Part shown: positions 1 through 13,225 of the stretch, in pieces | How the letters are laid out: each line of letters opens with the position of its first letter | How positions within the stretch are numbered: position 1 is the stretch's first letter | Source of the DNA: Micromussa lordhowensis | Lineage: Eukaryota; Cnidaria; Anthozoa; Scleractinia; Lobophylliidae | NCBI GenBank assembly: GCA_964020085.1 | Contig: OZ026597.1 | Location: 18,365,021 to 18,429,020, forward strand | Direction of reading: 5' to 3' | DNA: 64,000 nt | Position numbers and translations under genes: made by a program | The notes under the pieces: generated by a model | Seen by the model: only the letters and a program-made list of their open reading frames with translations | Databases searched by the model: none | Told to the model about the DNA's origin: nothing

Positions 1-1130
1 TCGCCGTTGCTCAGTCATTTCTTTATTATTTGGAAAAGTTTTAAGAAAAACCAACAGTAGTCTTTTTTCAGTTGACGGCCAGGAATTTAAATGCTATACT
101 TTGTACTGTGTCGACTCTTTGTACATCTGTGCCTGTGCGGCACGATTTCGCTAACTTTCATTTAGTAGATAAATAGTTCGTTAACGGTTCACTTGGGTTT
201 CCTCGGAAGCTATCCAGCTGAACTACTTTACACTAATGGAGTTTTATTAGTTTCTTGGGAGTTGACCAGCTGAGCTGTATTCCAGTAATGAAGTTCTATT
301 CATGGGATAAGTTTTCCTTACTGTCGGTAACACCAAGTGTGAATTCTAATTTCCTAAGCTTGTTCTATCTTAATTTCAACTTGTGAAGTTTAATCTTAGC
401 AATCTATTTTTAATTTAAGAAACTTCGTAGTGTTGATTTAGATTCGCTATCGTAATTAAAGCTTTTCCGCTCGTATTGTATGTTAGAAGTTGCATTATCA
501 TATTGTAAACACTTAGCTCGTTAGAATGACATATAAGCAAGTGCATTTGTAAAGCTTTTTCGATAACATCCCGATCACATCGCCGATTTACATCCCGATT
601 ACATCGTCGATTACATCGTTGACGACGGTTACGAAGCCAAGTGCAGAATAAACTACTGTTGGGCCAAGTTATGTCTCTTCCTTGACGTCCGTAGTGAAGA
701 CCATCGAAGTAGATCCTCGTGTACCAGGAATTCGTGACGAGATTCCGTTCCCGCAGGCAAAGCAGTGCTCTCCAGAGTTAGATTTCCCCAGTTGTCAGTT
801 CAAGTTTCCGTTCAGTCAGAAAATACAGCGTTTGCAGGAAAAACCTATCGTCACAGTAGTGCGGACGCTGTCTATCTTTATCCTACCTTCAATGTGGATC
901 ACACAACAACATCTTGGATTGAAAACGGAAGCTACTCACGCGTTACCAGTTCCAGACTAACACAAGTTTCATACCAAGACAAGTGTTTGTTCGTCATTTA
1001 CAAAATTCTAGAGCACTTTTTCTTTACCAGAACGAAAATTTCGACCCGGTGACTCGTTCTGGCACAGCACTTGTGATGAATTAGAGAATTCCCAAATTTG
1101 ATTCTGCACGCTAATAGGAAAAACATTACC
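1..1130. other. Intron of DAP3, no further exon seen
   Basis: The stretch left of the last visible DAP3 exon shows no exon matching the missing C-terminal third. At about 566-628 a 14-15-base unit of the type gattacatcg(c/t)c is repeated roughly four times. Open frames at 682-1052 match nothing I know. The block ending near 680 (AATAAA-like, then an unrelated sequence) could be a decayed LTR, but this is a guess. Confidence 0.4.
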
Positions 1131-1133
1131 AAC

Positions 1134-4100
1134 CTAGGATTATTTCTTATTTCCTTGAGCAACACACCAACAGCATCTGTGGCGTAGGCAGCTCTTCTAA
1201 AACCCTGAAATAGAAAAAAATAAAAACATAAAGATCGGTAGGTAGTGTGTATCGACTGCCTAGAAACATAGAGAAGGCAATGGTCTAGCTTTTGCCAAGA
1301 ACACTTTGTAGAGGACAGCTAATTAATATCTCACGTACGTCAAGAGTTTATCAACCCACGTCGCTAAACAAAAGTTTAATGAGCAATGCACTGTCTCTGC
1401 ACGAGCGTTATACATTTTGGTAAATTTTTCTGACTGTTTTCTAAAAATGTAACAAGTTAAACGTAAAATTACCAAACTTTTGCGTATTCTGGATAACATG
1501 AACCGCGACGGAAAATTTTCTTTCTATTTGCTGCCGCAGCGAGTGAGCCTGAAGCGAACGAGCGAGGCAGCTCTCTAATCAGCAGAAGATTACTTTATAG
1601 GGGCTTGCAATCACTTTTTCTTACCAAACGCAAGGAATTGTGGTTATGCGCAAATGGGAGATTTAGGATGCGCAGTGGTATGCGCAAGGAATTGTGGTTA
1701 TGCGCGAACGGAAACATTTTAGGATGCGCAGTGAGCCATGTGCTTTCTTGTCACGATTATCACGTTTTTCTTATATTCTTCAGAACCTTACTAGGGTATC
1801 TAAAAGATTGTAATGTTGCGGCACATTCTGTTGATAGTGACATATTTTACGTAGTCATCAATCTTTCTGTGGGTTCCAAGTCTTACATTATAACCTTAGC
1901 GTCAAATTGTGGTGTGTGGATTAAAATCTGTCCTTGTATGCATCAATTTCATGCATCATGACGCGTCGATGGCGAAGTGTGACAGCGGTTACCGGCCAGG
2001 GATTAATCTAATTAAACATTAAACCACAAGCCGAAGAGACTGAAGTTCGTTCTACCTTGTTTAGTTGTGTTTTCACCGGGACAATTTTGGCTAGATAAAG
2101 CCGGAAAAGTCCGGAAATACAGTGAAAACAGTTCGTATTGAGTTTAGCAAGTTAAAAATGCACGCTGTTTTCACCAGAAAAAAAACAAGCAATTTTCTCG
2201 CCAATATGACCGGAAATTCACGCCAAGTTATACTACCTCGCGAGATGGTATAACTTGTCTTGGTAAATGCCGCAGCCAATCACATTCCGCGTAGTGACAG
2301 ATGCGTGCCAAAATATTTGGGAATAGTATTTACCAGACGCACGTATCGCGGCTCAGTGTGCGAAACTGAACTTTTAAAACGGCAGACGAGTTCAGTCCTT
2401 CTCATTTATTTCGGTTTACCATTTCAACGGTCCTGTTCGATTCTCCAGTTCCTCGGCCAGGATCCATTCTATGACACGGCGTCGCCGTGTTAAACGAGTT
2501 CTTGCATTACGGCATTTCGTCGCATCTGCCTTATTTCTGGGGAAATTAACGGCATCCTCCGGAACAAATGCCTTCTCCTTTGCATAAATCTAGGTAGAAA
2601 AGCGCTTCCTCCCTCAGTCATTTCTGAAAGTTGCGCGTTTTCGTAATTTGAATCTTCTGGGTTAAATTTCCAGTGAACTAGCAAATGTTGTTCTGTAAAC
2701 AAACACCTAGAAAGAATGTTCAGCTTTTTATTCGGCCCAGTGAAAACGCAGCCCGTAAAACACTCATACAGTTCGTGTTACGTCGAACGATGTGCTGCAC
2801 CGTTGTAGCCCTAAGATATCAGCTTACTTTGTACAAATAGCTTAGTTGTGTCATTTATTTAAACGACTCCAAAATAAATAAATACTAAATTATCACAACA
2901 AGAAAGTCAGAAAACAAGAGCGCGACTTGTGATGTTTTGAAAACCATTCTACAAAAAAAAAGAACATGCGCACATTTAATGTCGCTCGCCCAAGACAACG
3001 GAACAAATATCACATATAAACGTCACCAACAACATGTAATTTGCATGCGTATAGACAAGCAAGCGAACTTTGTTTGAATAGCTTTTTCATCTCGACTACT
3101 TTACTTTCGTTCGCACTGCTAATTCACCTCCACTGCTTTATTTGGCGGCGAGTTGGTTGGTGGCGTGATGGTTTCTTGGTGGCGAAACTCCCTGGTGGCG
3201 AGATGACCGGATACCGTGACAAGGGATCGACACAATAAAGCACAGACACATACACATACGATAAGATGTGAAAATTGTAGCAGCAGAAATATCACTTATA
3301 AATTCTGTACCTGTACGCATTAAATTCTCTAGAGTGTTGACATTGTCGAAGACGCGTCCATCGTCGGATGTATGAAATTGCAAAAATGCTAAAACTTAAG
3401 TTTAAATTCATGTTTGGATGAAAAGGAAGAGATCGTAGCATATATGAATTAAGTGTGTTCTACAGTTTCCGTTTGATTTAATTATTCTACAAGTTTCAGT
3501 AACGACTATTTCTCTTCATCTGATTTAAGAATTCGACCACAGAGGCGACGGACTGCTAAGAAATGACATACTAAGTTTAAAATGAGATGTCACAACTACT
3601 GATCCAGATTTAAAAACTTTCACGTACTGCATGTAAAACAAAAGCAAGAGTTATGACAGTCAAATCACAATTTGAATGCAATGCATTCTGGTAAAAGTGA
3701 TGAATTCTAGAACTTGTAGCCTCTTTAATATATTCTTTTTAAATCCTGATTATGTTACTGCTCCCTCGCTACGCTCATCTCCGCAGCAATTAACATTTGC
3801 CTTTCCTTTATTTTAGGGTCAAATTGCTGCTTGCAAAACGTGTATTAAGTTCAAATTCTGGTGAATAAAGGGGCACTTGCTCGTAATATCTATTCCATCC
3901 CAAAAAGCACCCAACCCAATAACAGTTTCAATTCATTTCCTATCATAACGATTCAAATATGTCTTGTGTAAATCAATTCTTCACAGTTCAGTTCATAGGG
4001 TAACTGTTAGCATACTTAATATTGTTCTCCCCTTCGGCAGCATTATTACCATTTAGGTATACTAGTTATATTCGTATTCACAATCGTGCAGGTACTTTAT

Positions 4101-7100
4101 CAACCCCAGAGGACTTGTTTGCTTGAGGCTTCTGAGCACTTCTTGAACTCCTTTGTCATTGCACATAGGACTAAATGTTGTCCATACTAAGCAGATATCG
4201 CATCACATCCCTGCACCTCTTAGAAATCCTGAGCTCAAAATTAAGCTCATTAGAAAACCGCCCTAACTGAAGCCAATCCATGATGAGAAAAGGCATTGTT
4301 CTTTCTGCCGTCATCGATAATTTAGCGAGCCCTTCGGCTTTGGCAGAGATGTAACATGCAGAGTGCCGTTTTTTTTGTGAAACGCTTCTGTTTAATACTT
4401 GTTAAGGACTTCCCACTGAGCCAAATGAAACAAATAAATAACAACAAATAACAACAAATAAAGAAATAGTTCCATTGTTACCATATCTATGATTTTTCCT
4501 AATGGCTCTCCTTCTTTCGTAGTGTCTCGCTTACCAAACAGGTATTGCTTGCTTGTCTTAACCTGAATGATATTGAGAATAAAGTAGAGTATCTTAAACA
4601 ACTGAAATCATTGTGTTTATACGTCATTGAATGGTCAGGATTTGACCGTTTCACCTTTCCACAATTCTGCCAAGGCTTTATAAGATCAGTCCGTTTGTTG
4701 AGCTTTTGATATTGATAACAATAACTGAAACTTCTCAAGTTTAACTGCCGTCAGAATCGACTGTAGCAAAGTAAAAGCAACGATTATTAAACAACATGTT
4801 AACTTTATATGAAAACTACTCTTTTAACCAGAAATACTCATGCGCCTGTAGTGACCTGACGAAGCCTTGGTAGAGTTTTAAGACATCTTTCTGCATATTC
4901 CCTAGACATTTTAATACACATGTACATACATAGTCTATTTTAACAAGGTCAAAATATCAGTTTAAATGTTACAAAAAAGTGTAAGTTTTACATGGCTGCC
5001 GTTTGGAAATCAAGGCTAGTTAATCAAATGCTACTCTAAAGACCAAGATAGAATAGGGTGTCCAATTTGCTGCATGCTGACATTCTCACTTGATTTATAG
5101 GTATGCAGACCCCACCCTGGGTGCCAGAGTCTTTGCAAAATTTCCACCCAGCCTTGGCTGAAGAATAAACCTCTGGAGTCCAGGATAATAATTACCATTA
5201 CCCGATTTATGTTACTTTTTCCTTTTAATTAACCTTACCTCCATAAGGAACTTGCTATTAATCGAACGGCACATTTGAAGCCATGCAGCTGCCTGCTCTG
5301 GTTGGTCGAATCTATCTGTCTGTTGTGTTGACACCTGTAGCTCAGATTTTCCATGACACCAGCTAAACACTGCAATTAAAATCGTAATTACAATGTTTTA
5401 TTAAAATAACTGAGCCACTACACGCACTCTTATTGGTCAATAGGTGTGTTTAGATGAGAGTATGTAAACACGGTTGTGACGTTTTAGATTTGCGCATATT
5501 TTTGAGAATTATTTTATAAAAGAAAGAAAACCCTTGACTACGAGCTACTACGTCTCGGGTTTGCATAACTGTCTCGAATTCTCCCAGCCCTCCTCGTGTT
5601 TAGAAGAGGCTCTATAAACACAGAAAAAGTACTCTATTGCTTAAATCTCACATATTCAGATTCTTCCCAGTTTTGAAATACACAATACACAACTACTGAT
5701 CATTAGAAATCTTACCACTTGGTACAGGCAGAATAAACCATCCAGCAGAATAACAATAGTGAAGAACATGGGCAAGCGATAGAGATTTACCACGTCCATT
5801 ATCACCATCTGATTGCATTTTCACTTAAGGAAAGAACCCCTGTGTGAAACCCCTGTGGAAAGTGTACCATGTCTGGTTTATTTTGAAAGTACATACAGCT
5901 ACAAAACAGAGAGAGGAACCTTAACTTTACACATCGCAAACCGCAGTACAAAATGAGAAATTTGAGTTAGACTGTTTTAACAATTGAATATCTTGCAAAA
6001 TATTTAAAAAAATTTTGTGGCAATGTTCTTGTCATTCAATTCTTCTTTGCCTTCAACTCAACAACTCCTGATAGAAAGAGCTGCAGCATATCTGTGATTC
6101 TTCATCAGGATGACTTTACAGGACACTAAACATGAGACAAACTGGCTCTACTATGGAACCCAGTCTATTACATAGTTGTGATTAGGTCACTAATGAAAAT
6201 GCTAAGAGTTTCATACTGGCAGCATTTACATGTAGATCTCCTACCAAGAATGAGACCTTGCCGTATTGACCAAGCAATAGTGAGGGCAATATAGCCAGGC
6301 TGAGGTTCAAGGGTAATAAGTAGTTTATTACTGTATACGGCTTTTTGATTGGTTTTTGCAGGGCTGTAATTAGCCCACAGGCATCATGGGAGAATAATGC
6401 CCTAGTATTAGCCAATCAGAGCAAGCGTTATAATGGCTACAAACACAAGTCATATAATAATACCATGTACAGTACATGTACCCCTCCTGAATGAGAAGCC
6501 TATCTATGCAAAAGGTGTCAATTGTGCCAGGTTGATACAACAACCTGTCAGTATTTGTTCAATTATGCTGGACGAAGAGGGCACTACCTATGTGTATGAA
6601 AGGTAAGTGCTTTTCCTAAAATAACAACATGCAGTAAGGACATTGGGGGTCTTCTTGTCAGAAAGATCTGCAGTCTGGTCTCTTGCAATCAACATCTAAC
6701 AATATATATCAAAACTGAGGTGATGATCCGCTGCTGAACACATCACACAGCAACAGACAAACAAGATTTCAAGGATACAAAAAATAAATTTACGAGGTGG
6801 ATTTGCATCTTCTGACAACCCTTTAAGGTGCTGCAGGACCTCTAATGCAGGCCTTCTAATCATTAAACTTGTACTTCCTGTTATTTGACACTGGAATAGA
6901 AAACAAGCACTGGTTGTTCAAAGCATGACAAAGAGTTATATTATTTTAGCATGAGATGTCACTAGACTATAGTGAAATGTGCTGTATAATATATTGCTAT
7001 AATGCAAGTGAGACTTGGAACCTTTTTGTTTCATTAATTTGTTTAAGTAACAATGAGCAGTGCTTTCAATAGGACCCGGCACCTGCCGGAGCTCTGGCGG

Positions 7101-10100
7101 GTATTCTGTTGAAAGTCGGCGGGTATATTTAACTTTTAAAAATTCTCCAGAGAGAAATTCTCGTGGGCTTCTCATATTACTCCGGCGGGTGCTGTTCCAA
7201 GGTAGCCACCTACTTCAAATCTTATTGAAAGCACTGAATGAGTGAGGAACCACTTGAAGGAAACATGGTTAATACACTGCTATTGTTATAATTTTAGGTA
7301 AGTTATTAAAATAGGTGAAGTCTATTTTATGTAATGCATTTGACAAAACAGTCATTACCTCTGATTGAAATCTCTTTGTGAAGAAATATGAAAGAACTCT
7401 GGTGGAAATTTCTTCAGGTACTGTATAGAATTGGCCAATATTGGACTCTGTGTGGCTAGCCTGACAAATATTACAAGACAAAGTCAACAACTGGAGAAAA
7501 ACTTTCTGTATAGAGCAGATAATCTGCTCAAGAACATTTTGATAGAACCTTCAAATAAATTGAGCTATTGATCAAAGTGCTGAAGGCCTCAACAGTTATT
7601 TTATGAGAGACAAGCTGCAGGATGCAAAGAAAATTAATTTTACAGCTTGCTCTTCAGGGAGATGTCCCTGAAGGTCAACAGTAGCCTTAGAAAAATGGCA
7701 TTCTATAATTCCCTGTAGCAATCAGCATTGATATCTGCACTTATTGAGTCACATGCCAGTATTTCACGTACAGTCAGAGTCAACAGCATTTCAAGGCATA
7801 GACAACATTTTGTTTGTGGTCTAAATAATTCCTGTAAACCTCACTTTCTTCCCCTCCTCTTTTGACCGTCTTATCTGAGCAACAGGTGCCCGTATTTTCC
7901 CTTATGAGAAGGCTCAAGATTGAAATGCTAGGATGTGTCAGCCAAAGGAACAGTCTCTATATATAGTAGGATCTGGCTGCAAATAGAGGAAACTCCTGAA
8001 TGAAGATCACAGGCACCCAACCTACAATTTGTGACCAACACAAAAATTATTGTAAATGATCTAAATGAGTTATCTGCACTGTATATATCAATATCAAGGC
8101 TGTGGTCTAAGAAAAAGAACCGTGATATCCTGGGTGCCCTACGCTTAAGTTTATATGAAAAAAGTAAGTTTTTCCAGTCACCCAACAGCAAGAGTTAGTC
8201 GCCTGTGGCACCTGGGTGCACCTAGAGCACAGCCCTGAGTATACTCACTGGATCTACTTCTCCTATATCAACAACTGGTTCGTTCTTCATGACTTCATCT
8301 GTCATGCTCACATCATCCTTTGTTTCCTCAATTATAGCAGATCTGCTCATACATCTGGTATGTAACGTCCTCTGTTTATGAAAATCAAGATAAACTAAAA
8401 CTTTAGGGGGCTATCAAGAAGAAAACATGGAGGAATCGAGCCTAGTGCATTGTTCATATCTAAAAAATAAGGTTTGGGACTTGGGCATACTTCCTTGTGT
8501 TATGTTTTTGGACAATAGAATAAAACCTCGTAACATGGTATTATAGCCCGGCCGATTTTTTTTAGGGAGGGGGGGGGGGGAGGCGCTGAGCGATTACTGT
8601 AAAAAATTCTTGCACAGCAAAAACTGCTTAAAAAAATTGTGCAAGGGGAGCAATGGGAAGAAAATTAAAGTGAGTGCTTTCCACTATCCACATCCTGTTT
8701 TTCAATGTTAAAAAAATTACTGCAGAAGCTAGCAAAAAATATCAAGCACAACATAAAGGTGAGAAAAAAATGCCAAAGTAAATTGCCCCCCCCCCCCTCC
8801 TTCACGCACACACCACCACCACCACCCTAAAAAATATTATGGTCCATATCTTAGTTAACATGGACATAAAGGCAAATGTTTCCTGGCTATGTAATGATAT
8901 TGTGCTTTGTGTGTAACATTACACAAGGACATAACAAAGTTGTAGGGACAGCTGACAAAACATGCTGTATGGTTGTAAGGAGGGGGGGATAAGATATAAG
9001 ACTAGCAAACACCATACATACGGAGTCAACATAACAGTGGAACATTCATTTTAAGATAAAAAAAGATAATGATTATTTTGTACATTTCAATCAGAACCCA
9101 AACGTTGTAAGCATTCTTACCCTAAGAGGTATAATTCGTATGAAAAATTGAGCCTTGCATCCATTCTCTAAAACAAGCCTTGTTGTACCTACAACAAACA
9201 AACATTGTGTTTGCCCATGCACAGAACCTGTTTCAATACTGTAGAACATTAAAGTGGTACTACGACCAAAAAAAACAATTCTTTTTTTCTTTGGATTTCA
9301 AAACTATGTTAACTAAACACTAACTGACCCAAGATTTAAGTTCTGATTTTACAAAGACACCTGTTTATTTTAACTGGAAATTTCTTATTTATTGGTCCGC
9401 CATTACTAACTTTAAAATCTTGAGAGAGCTGGGTCGAGGAGAAAATGATGTCAAAGACTCACTAGTTTAAGAATGCAATGCATGTGTAAGCGGCTGAATT
9501 AATATGCAGCACGGGAGTTTCGGGCTTTCAGACTTTTAAACCCGTGTTTTGCATATTTAATAAATTGCGTTCACACGCTGAAATGTTAAGCTAGTGAGTA
9601 AATGAGGTCATTTTCTCTAGATCCAACCCTCTGATGTCCTATCGGTCAGTTTTGAACGTGAGTAATGGCAGACCGTCAAATCCAAAACTTAGACTCAAAA
9701 TAAACAGCCTTCGGATAAAACTCAAAGCTCAAAATTTTGCCAGATGGGTGTTAAGCAAACATGCTTTCAAAATTGGAAGAAAAAAAGGAAATGATTTTTT
9801 GATCATAGTACCACTTTAAGCAGCTTTCATTTTACACATACTGTACTTAACAAGAACTGAAACATAGCAAATGTGTCTGAAAGAAATCAGCAAACAGTAA
9901 CTTTAACTGCAAGATTATAACTGAACTAAAAATTGTATAGTCTCTGACTGCAAAATAGTGACCTAATCACTATACGCAACGCCATCAAAGTGTGCCAGCA
10001 GCTGGTAATTTGCCCATCCATTTTATACTGGAGTTCACTAAACATTAGTCTTACTAGTTCTATTATCCTGCCTAAACAAAAAACACTTTAACAGGGCTGT

Positions 10101-11342
10101 ATATTTAATATTTAGACTACCAGCCAGAATTTTCTATGAGCAAATAGTCAACAAGGCCCAGCCAAGTTGACTATCCCTCATAGAAAACAAGGGTGAGTAG
10201 CGTAATTGTTTTAGTGCACTCTACAGGTTTACATAGAAAAAAACTACAACTTTGAGTATTTTCGCCTAAAAGTAATTTTCACTTTGAGGTTCAGATTTTG
10301 CTTTAAAACTTAAAACCTCTGGGTTTTCAATTCTGCAATTCATACAAGCACCTTTTCCAAGAGGGGCAAATGGAGACAGGGCAGGGGAGCTGTTCTTGTC
10401 ACAAAATTATGAAACCTAATTTTGCATTTCACAACTCAAAATTTGCTTTGAATTCGCGATTCTTGAAAATACATGTATCCTGGGGAAATGGACCAAAACC
10501 TAGACTCCTGAAGAACCCCCTGTAAACTGGGGGTCTCCTTCACTGACAATGCAACAACAGATCAATCACCTGTGAAAGTTGCAATGTATAACAATTTTGG
10601 GAATAAGAAAATTATGTGGCCCATAGCCATTAACCAGGCGTTTCATTAACAGCTGGGCACTAGACAAATTGACTGGTTGTGAGGATGATCTTGTCCGCCT
10701 GGTTTGACCATCTAGAGGAAAGATTTTTTTATTTAAAGTTCACTTCAAAAACTTTTGCCCGGCTGAGAAAACCAGTTGCCCTCCTGCTGAGTATGTTTAA
10801 TAATGAAACTTCCGATTACCTGGGTCTATTATAATTTGGGAGGTCCAAGGTCCAGGAGTCCATCATTTGTCCCTTGCAGTCCCTTGGAGTATCCTATCAC
10901 AGTTCACAGAGGGTTTTTATACAACCCCCAGGCTGATAAAATGGCCAATCCCCCCTTTCTTTGCCAGTGGCCTTTGCCTGAGACCCCCATACCTCACCCC
11001 ATGCCATAGCAAAGTTTTATTCGTACAGGCTGTCTGTCTAGCTCTATGACAACATCAGTTCAGCGTCGTGCCCGACAAGCGACAGGAAGACACCGATACT
11101 CGAATGGAAGCAGTAAAACCTATATTCGTCTGGTCCAAGCGAATGGCGCGTCAGGTAGTTTTATACGCCTAAAATTTTCTTACTTACCCTCTAACGTGGC
11201 GTACATAAATACTCTGAATACCCACATATTATAATTACTTTAGCCATGAATGCAAACAGTAAAAAAATATCCCAAAAAAGAGAAGGAAAGTACCTGAAAA
11301 GAAGATATTTCTTGACCTCAATAGTCTCTCCGCAGTCGCCAT
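1134..11342 (-). CDS. DAP3: Mitochondrial ribosomal protein S29 (DAP3), first nine exons
   Basis: DAP3/MRPS29 is a GTP-binding protein of the mitochondrial small ribosomal subunit. Exons read on the minus strand: 11342-11294, 9188-9121, 8371-8249, 7460-7359, 6890-6779, 5808-5716, 5369-5239, 4562-4482 and 1204-1134. Each has AG/GT borders and the phases agree across every junction, giving about 276 residues. Residues 1-16 (start in CAAAATGGCG context) look like a mitochondrial leader. Exon 4 carries QFYTVPEE and exon 5 carries SLMIRRPALEVL. Exons 5/6 join to the P-loop YGDNGRGKS (residues 152-160), exon 7 has RFDQPEQAAAWL, exon 8 EGEPLGKIIDM and exon 9 ATDAVGVLLKEI. All match the family in order. 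The last third (vertebrate length is about 400 residues) must lie left of position 1. Intron 8 (3.3 kb) holds a LINE scrap and intron 1 a TTAA MITE. Exon 1 has a competing alternative, given separately. Confidence 0.9.
1631..1735. repeat. 54-bp tandem duplication
   Basis: Two adjacent copies begin at 1631 and 1685 (caaggaattgtggttatgcg in both), with period 54. The second copy diverges in the middle. It lies in DAP3 intron 8. Confidence 0.7.
2736..4069. other. Featureless part of DAP3 intron 8
   Basis: AT-rich sequence with no exon consistent with DAP3 and no repeat I can define. Short open frames at 3041-3383 lack recognisable motifs. Confidence 0.5.
4070..4330 (-). mobile_element. LINE reverse-transcriptase fragment
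   Basis: On the minus strand, after frame changes, the region reads like the linker and start of a LINE reverse transcriptase. It has an LRSLK-type stretch, then SGVDKVPARL, a conserved first RT block. It is heavily decayed and sits inside DAP3 intron 8. Confidence 0.5.
8545..8845. mobile_element. Possible MITE with G/C-run ends
   Basis: The left end has a T-run plus AGGG followed by a G run (8568-8581). The right end has a C run, a CCACCA microsatellite and CCCTAAAAAAT, so the ends are roughly inverted. It lies in DAP3 intron 2. No clear target duplication was found. Confidence 0.3.
9249..9819. mobile_element. TTAA-flanked MITE (family 1)
   Basis: The ends are TTAAAGTGGTACTACGACC on the left and, inverted, TTAAAGTGGTACTATGATC on the right. 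They start and finish exactly at TTAA (9249-9252 and 9816-9819). TTAA targets are typical of piggyBac-type elements. No transposase is present. It sits in DAP3 intron 1. Confidence 0.8.
11188..11227 (-). other. DAP3: Alternative first coding exon of DAP3
   Basis: An ATG at 11227 (a second one in frame at 11206) opens a short frame that follows an in-frame TAA. It ends at 11188 just before a near-perfect donor, GTAAGTAAG. It finishes in phase 1, so it joins exon 2 (9188) exactly as the 11342-11294 exon does. The other exon has the better start context and a more leader-like sequence, but a weaker donor (GTACTT). Either may be used. The minus strand here is the 5' end of DAP3. Confidence 0.4.
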
Positions 11343-11634
11343 TTTGAAAAAAGTCGCATACATTATTTCGTAACACCGCTGTACTGGAGTACTTTGACTC
11401 AAACGGAGGGGTCCGGTCAGGGGTCCGACGAATACTTGGGGTAGTTCTTGGGGTAGGGGTTGCACGTTTACCTTTGCTAATCATATTTGCATTTTGAAGT
11501 GCAATTCTTTTTCGTTTCTCTACTTCGATCGCTATTTTATACCGCTTCATAACTTGTAGACCCAATACGATACTTCTCCCGGGAGACCCCTGAAGGTCCT
11601 GAAGGCGGGACTGCCATGCCTGCTTTTGCGCCAT
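11191..11634 (-). CDS. Unassigned open frame upstream of DAP3
   Basis: A 147-codon frame starts at an ATG in good context (CAAAATGGCGCAAAAG) about 290 bases upstream of the DAP3 start. Its first 55 residues are Arg/Lys/Gln-rich and probably helical. A Pro/Thr/Arg-rich stretch follows, and the rest runs through DAP3 exon 1 in another frame. A donor-like GGTAAACG sits after about codon 55. I do not recognise the protein. It may be an upstream open frame, a first exon, or chance coding in a GC-richer promoter. Confidence 0.25.
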   Translation of the reverse strand: MAQKQAWQSRLQDLQGSPGRSIVLGLQVMKRYKIAIEVEKRKRIALQNANMISKGKRATPTPRTTPSIRRTPDRTPPFESKYSSTAVLRNNVCDFFQNGDCGETIEVKKYLLFRYFPSLFWDIFLLFAFMAKVIIICGYSEYLCTPR

Positions 11635-11660
11635 TTTGTGGATCAAATGAAACGTTGATG
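11280..11660 (-). promoter_or_regulatory. DAP3: Probable DAP3 promoter / 5' UTR region
   Basis: This stretch is visibly richer in G+C and CpG than the introns around it. It contains two CAAAATGGCG sequences, a start-proximal motif also matching the YY1-type core, around the DAP3 initiation codon. No TATA box is evident. The call rests on composition and position only. Confidence 0.35.
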
Positions 11661-12359
11661 GACACGTTTGTCACGAATTGTATCTTCCGAGGCTGTTTGC
11701 ACGCGGCAAGTGCCGAAAAACGTTCAAAGTGGAAGCCAATTAACAAATTGACGTCAGTTTTTCATGCATCTGTCCTGTTTTTGATCATGAATTTCGTCAT
11801 AACATTGTCAAAATTAGCTGTGGAAAAACTGACGTCAATTTGTTTTTTACCATAACAAATTGTCAAATTGTCCGCTCTTCGCATAAATTATACATTCATG
11901 TGTCTGTCCGCTTATTGACAATGGATATTAGCCAATGAGCGCTCGAGAATTTCAGCAGTTGTCGTAAAAAAGGTAATGGTTAAGGCTATGATGTAAACAA
12001 AAGCCGAAGAGTTTTCCAAACGAGCTGGAAGAAAGAGTTTCTTCCTAGAAGTCGTAGAAGAAAAAATATATTAGATAGCAACAAGTTTTGTGACGTTAGT
12101 TTATTACTGAAAAGCATTGCTATTAAAATGTCATGTCTTTATTAGGTTTGTCTTGTTCCTTGACAAGTGACATGTAAAGATCACTTTCCCAGCCGCTGCA
12201 GGATGAGCTGGTTGTCCTATATCACTATGGCGGAAGTCTGGCGATTAAATTCTGGCATAGTCATATGGCGTAATTTAAGAGGGAAAATAAAAAAACGACA
12301 GATAACGCCAAATGTGTCTGATGTTGTTTATTGAAATTACATGTCTTATTTCAGGGTCC

Positions 12360-12680
12360 CGCAAGGGACGATGATGGCTTTCGTCCACTCTACGCCCGAG
12401 AAATCTGAAAACGTAGCTTTCTTTCTGCGGTTAGGCCTACCATCCACACTAACCCAAAGAAATTGTCCACCGAAAACGGAGCTTTTCGAAAACACTCTTC
12501 AAATTGGAGGACATTTGAGAACGCCGGCTTTTCAGTTTAGTGTGGACGGAAAACGTATTGAAAACGGAGTTTTTTCGAAAATGTGATTAACCATGCATAA
12601 CCCTCAAGGGTGCACACGGGCACACCGATGATTGTTGCGTTTTAAAATCTCCCCGGGGTAGTGTGGAGGGGGCCTAAGTT
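12360..12680. mobile_element. Probable MITE rich in GAAAACG motifs
   Basis: The segment has repeated GAAAACG/CATCCACACTAA-type motifs. Its right end, GTAGTGTGGAGGGGGCC, is partly inverted relative to cgtccactctac at the left. The apparent 81-codon frame across it is a by-product of the repeat. Confidence 0.35.
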
Positions 12681-12969
12681 GTAGTCAACACAAGAAATAG
12701 ACGTATTCGGCTAACGTGTTTACATCCTTGTTGCCACCCAATTCAGATCACGTGATGATTCATTTGGGAGGTTACATTTGTTCTGTTTGCACGCACCCTC
12801 ATGCACGCAGTTATTGAAAAAACTTTTCAAGAATGCGGTATGAGGTCAACTAAAAAATCACATGCTTTTCAATATGCGAATATTTTGTCTTATTATTCAA
12901 CAAATTGTAATACTATCCAAATATGGTCATGATGTTCTCGATATCTGTCATGCGTAGGTAACAGATATC

Positions 12970-13225
12970 CGGCGGTATACGTAGCTTCGTATGTGGGAAC
13001 GGTCCGGGTTCGAGTCCTGGCCGGCGACATTGTGTTGTGTTCTTGAGTGAGACACTTTACTCTCACAGTTCCTCTCTCCATCTCTCCAGGTATATAAATG
13101 GGTACCGGCGAACTTAATTGGACTAGCATCCCATCCAGTGGGGAGAAAAGATACTCCTTGTCACTCCATGCTACAGAAATCGACTTGTATGCAGACTTTA
13201 CCTAGCAACGAGAAGTCAAGGGCAT
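12970..13225 (+). mobile_element. tRNA-derived SINE
   Basis: A tRNA-like head carries a good B box (ggttcgagtcctgg, 13008-13021). The body follows with the string gagtgagacactttactctc, then tataaatgggtaccggcgaa and gactagcatcccatccagtg. This body is the V-SINE-like type seen in many aquatic animals. The same body recurs, diverged, in the palindromic elements at 17.5 kb and 54.9 kb. Confidence 0.75.

Noticed and set aside
4075..4200. Next DAP3 exon
   Set aside because: The ...VLRSLK... stretch first looked like DAP3, but reading on gives SGVDKVPARL, a LINE RT block; the true exon is at 1134-1204.
12341..12586. 81-codon plus-strand ORF
   Set aside because: It is generated by GAAAACG-type repeat motifs of a MITE-like element with partly inverted ends.
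12970..13050. tRNA gene at the B-box-like sequence ggttcgagtcctgg
   Set aside because: No complete cloverleaf or acceptor stem, and the following body is that of a SINE, so it is a tRNA-derived retroelement head.
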